From Prevotella sp. (GTDB lineage: Bacteria; Bacteroidota; Bacteroidia; Bacteroidales; Bacteroidaceae), in assembly GCA_021204565.1 (NCBI GenBank), contig JAJPZE010000090.1, positions 1 to 8,191 of the forward strand: 8,191 nucleotides of DNA, written 5' to 3'. Position 1 is the first letter of the stretch; every line of letters begins with the position of its first letter. Shown here piece by piece: positions 5,407 to 8,191 of the stretch. Position numbers and translations under genes: made by a program. The notes under the pieces are model-generated. The model saw nothing but the letters and a program-made list of their open reading frames with translations, had not been told where the DNA came from and searched no databases.

Positions 5407-8191
5407 ATGGACAAGAAAAGAACAATCCTAAGCCCATGCTTGGACAGGTGTCTGCGCATGGGCGTGTTGCTCGTGATGTTCCTTTTGCCCGTGAGTGCAA
5501 CCGTCAACAGCGTCTACGCACAGCAGACAATCACCGGCGTTGTAACATCGGCATCCGACGGCGAACCGTTGGTCGGAGTGAGCGTGCTCGTGAAGGGCAC
5601 ATCGACGGGAACGGTTACCGACATCGACGGGAACTTCTCCCTAAGCGTCTCTCAGGGCCAGACCTTAGTCTTCTCTTACATCGGCTTTTTGACGCAGGAA
5701 GTGAAAGCCGGCGGCGCGGCAACGCTTAATGTCGTGCTCAAAGAAGACTACGAGACGCTCGGCGAGGTTGTCGTGGTCGGATACGGTCAGATGAGGCGGT
5801 CGGATCTGACGGGAGCGGTAGCTTCGGTCAACGACGAAGCGATAAAGCGGTCGGTGCCGACAAGTATCGACCAAGTCCTTCAGGGGCATGCGGCGGGCGT
5901 GCAGATTACGACCAACTCCGGTACGCCGGGCGGCAGCACGTCGATCCGAATACGCGGTACGAACTCGCTTAACGCCACCAACCAGCCGATCTTCGTTATC
6001 GACGGAGTGGTTGTCGACTCGTCAACCGACGACGAGACAACCAACCCCTTGGCAAGCATCAACCCGTCGGACGTCGTGTCGATGGATATATTAAAGGATG
6101 CGTCGGCGACAGCCATATACGGCGCGCGTGCCGCCAACGGCGTGATAATCATCACGACAAAGCGCGGGCAAGCGGGCGAAACGACCATCAGCTACGACGG
6201 TTACATCGGCTGGCAGAATATGCCGAAGTACCTCGATATGATGAATCTCAGGCAGTATGCGGAGCGTCACAACGCGCGCGCGGATGCGTACATCGTCTCT
6301 CATAGCGATTATTACGTCAACCCCGACGTGCTCGGCGAGGGGACGGATTGGCAACGCGAGCTGTTCCAGAACGCGCTTATGACCAACCACAGCCTCTCGC
6401 TCACGGGCGGCACGGACAAGATAACGTATGCGATGAGCGGCGGGTATCTTATGCAAGACGGTATCGCGGTCGGGTCCAGCTTCAAGCGCCTTACCCTGCG
6501 GGGCAATATGGATGTCAAGATGAAGAAATGGCTGAACGGAGGAATCAACTTCTCTCTTGCCGACAGCAAACAGAACGTCGGGACGGACAACACCACGATT
6601 ATGAATGCGCTCCAATCGCAACCCGCAACCGCGGTAACCACCGCCACAGGCAGCTACGACGGTCCCGACGACCAATGGATGCCCGACAATATGATTGCCT
6701 TGGCGGAGATGCGTACCAACTACAACAAGAAAGAGAACTTCCGCATAAGCGCTTACTTAGAGGCGATAATCACCAAAGACATATCCTTTAAGACCGAGCT
6801 CTCTACCGACTACAATCTCAATAAATATTATTACTACGAGCCCGACTATACGTTCGGAATGAAAACGAACGAGACAAGAACGGGTACGTGGACCAAGACC
6901 GACACGAAGTATTGGAGCTGGCGCAATATCCTTACTTGGAACACAACGTTCAAGAAAGTTCACGCCTTGAACCTCATGCTCGGACAAGAGATGAGCCACA
7001 ACCACTGGGAGACGCAGGTCAGCAACGCAACCGGCTATCTGTCCAACTCCGCCACCGACCCGAGCGCGGGCGACACGAGCCAGTCGAGCGGAACGGGATA
7101 CCGGAACGACAACGCGATACTCTCTTACTTCGGACGGGCTTTCTATTCATACGACGACCGCTACCTCGCGACGGCAACCATTCGTCGGGACGGCTCCTCG
7201 CGTTTCGCCAAGGGCAACCGCTGGGGTTGGTTCCCTTCGGCAGCCCTTGCATGGAAGATAAGCAACGAGAAGTTTATGAAGGATGTCAAGTGGATAGACA
7301 ACCTCAAGCTGCGTCTCGGCTGGGGGGCAACGGGTAACCAGAACGTAGGTGATTGGGCATATATGGCTCTGTTGTCGACGAAGACGACCCCGTGGGGGAG
7401 CGGCGTGCTTAATGCCAATAACGCCAACCCTAACCTGAAATGGGAGACTACCTACTCATGGAATATCGGCGTCGATTGGAATTTGTTCGACAGCCGCATA
7501 GAGTTTGTTGCCGACTTTTATTACAAGAAGACGAAGGACCTGCTCCTCCAAGTTGCATTGCCCGCATATGCCGGGAACGAGGGGTACGGTGCCGCCACCG
7601 ACCCGTGGACAAACATCGGGAGCGTGCGCAACCAAGGTATGGAGCTCACGCTCAACACGGTCAACATCGATCATAAGGGATTTCAATGGCGCACGAACAT
7701 CGTCTTCTCCCTTAACCGCAACAAAGTACTCTCGCTCGACACCGACACCGGCACACTCGCCAAAGACCTGCAAGTGGGCTCGGATACGTCGACGGTTACC
7801 TACTCTATGCCCGGATATGCAATCGGGATGTTCTGGGGATATAAGGTTATCGGGCGCTTCGACGAGCCTACCGACTTCTATTACCGCGACAGCGACGGGA
7901 ACCTGAAAGAGGTGGCGCGCCCGACGGGGATGAGCATCTCGGAGAGCGATACGTGGCTGGGCGACTATATCTTTGCCGATATTAACGGCGACGGCGTTAT
8001 CGATACCGACGACGAGACAATCATAGGCAACCCGGAACCGAAGTTCACCTACGGCATCGGCAACACGTTCTCTTGGAAAGGCTTCGACCTGACAATATTC
8101 CTCTCCGGCTCCTACGGCAACGATATTCTTAACTACAACCGCCGCTGGCTCGAGCAGTCGGGTTCGAACAGCAACCTGCTCGCCTCGTGCT
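5407..8191 (+). CDS. SusC/RagA family TonB-dependent outer-membrane receptor, 3' end beyond the window
   Basis: 928 codons are visible, out of about 1000-1100 for the family; the frame has no stop before the edge. In order: signal peptide 1-38 (KKR n-region, hydrophobic 19-31, likely cut after VYA before QQ); carboxypeptidase-regulatory-like domain about 41-112 (PLVGVSVLVKGTSTGTVTDI); TonB-box region TLGEVVVVGYG (117-127); plug with IRIRGTNSL, PIFVIDGV and ILKDASATAIYGARAANGV (from 228); then the barrel, with RRDGSSRF (593-600), GATGNQ (640-645) and a calcium-loop-like DINGDGVID (858-866). No STN domain precedes the regulatory-like domain, so signalling to an anti-sigma factor is not expected. 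By family it imports oligosaccharides or other large nutrients with a SusD-like lipoprotein lid, normally encoded next. The substrate cannot be told from this sequence. Met18 is an alternative start but would lose the basic n-region. Confidence 0.95.
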   Translation, partial: MDKKRTILSPCLDRCLRMGVLLVMFLLPVSATVNSVYAQQTITGVVTSASDGEPLVGVSVLVKGTSTGTVTDIDGNFSLSVSQGQTLVFSYIGFLTQEVKAGGAATLNVVLKEDYETLGEVVVVGYGQMRRSDLTGAVASVNDEAIKRSVPTSIDQVLQGHAAGVQITTNSGTPGGSTSIRIRGTNSLNATNQPIFVIDGVVVDSSTDDETTNPLASINPSDVVSMDILKDASATAIYGARAANGVIIITTKRGQAGETTISYDGYIGWQNMPKYLDMMNLRQYAERHNARADAYIVSHSDYYVNPDVLGEGTDWQRELFQNALMTNHSLSLTGGTDKITYAMSGGYLMQDGIAVGSSFKRLTLRGNMDVKMKKWLNGGINFSLADSKQNVGTDNTTIMNALQSQPATAVTTATGSYDGPDDQWMPDNMIALAEMRTNYNKKENFRISAYLEAIITKDISFKTELSTDYNLNKYYYYEPDYTFGMKTNETRTGTWTKTDTKYWSWRNILTWNTTFKKVHALNLMLGQEMSHNHWETQVSNATGYLSNSATDPSAGDTSQSSGTGYRNDNAILSYFGRAFYSYDDRYLATATIRRDGSSRFAKGNRWGWFPSAALAWKISNEKFMKDVKWIDNLKLRLGWGATGNQNVGDWAYMALLSTKTTPWGSGVLNANNANPNLKWETTYSWNIGVDWNLFDSRIEFVADFYYKKTKDLLLQVALPAYAGNEGYGAATDPWTNIGSVRNQGMELTLNTVNIDHKGFQWRTNIVFSLNRNKVLSLDTDTGTLAKDLQVGSDTSTVTYSMPGYAIGMFWGYKVIGRFDEPTDFYYRDSDGNLKEVARPTGMSISESDTWLGDYIFADINGDGVIDTDDETIIGNPEPKFTYGIGNTFSWKGFDLTIFLSGSYGNDILNYNRRWLEQSGSNSNLLASC

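Noticed and set aside
6091..6675. Minus-strand open frame opposite the SusC-like gene
   Set aside because: The plus strand encodes an unbroken receptor with clear plug motifs in the same interval, so this frame is a shadow.

Overview
The window comes from a Bacteroidota genome, most likely order Bacteroidales. Three signs point there. The first is a SusC/RagA-type TonB-dependent receptor. The second is two promoters of the Bacteroidota form (TTTG, 19-20 bases, TANNTTTG). The third is a gene set typical of that group: a DUF4270 lipoprotein beside a short glycogen/starch-synthase-like protein, and a methylmalonyl-CoA decarboxylase-type cluster. Base composition is roughly balanced in the genes and clearly AT-rich between them. 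Genus cannot be read from the sequence.

Left part (1-4597, all on the minus strand, so read from right to left): a carboxyltransferase subunit (mmdA-type, 3032-4597), a 50-residue OadG-tail-like protein (2857-3009), a biotin carboxyl carrier protein (2424-2849), a GT5-like protein with only the N-terminal half of glycogen synthase (1611-2423), a DUF4270 lipoprotein (161-1609), then the first 30 codons of an aquaporin (1-90), cut by the window edge. The four downstream genes are packed with gaps of 22, 7, 0 and 1 bases, so the first five genes look like one transcription unit driven from the promoter at 4670-4701. The first three supply the carboxyl-transfer and biotin-carrier parts of a biotin-dependent acyl-CoA (de)carboxylase, probably acting on (S)-methylmalonyl-CoA in the succinate/propionate pathway. 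The membrane beta subunit and any biotin carboxylase are not in the window.

Middle (4598-5406): an 809-base divergent intergenic region with no convincing gene. It carries the two outward-facing promoters, a 23-base tandem repeat with an inverted third arm inside a longer, decayed pattern of about 22-23 bases, and two GC-rich hairpins.

Right part (5407-8191, plus strand): a SusC-family outer-membrane receptor, open to the window edge (928 codons visible). Such receptors pair with a SusD-like lipoprotein encoded just downstream to import glycans or other nutrients; that partner and any degradative enzymes would lie beyond the window.

I found no RNA gene, CRISPR array, insertion sequence or phage gene. 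The most unusual material is the coupling of a biotin carrier to a probably inactive glycosyltransferase half and a lipoprotein, and the periodic repeat in the intergenic region.
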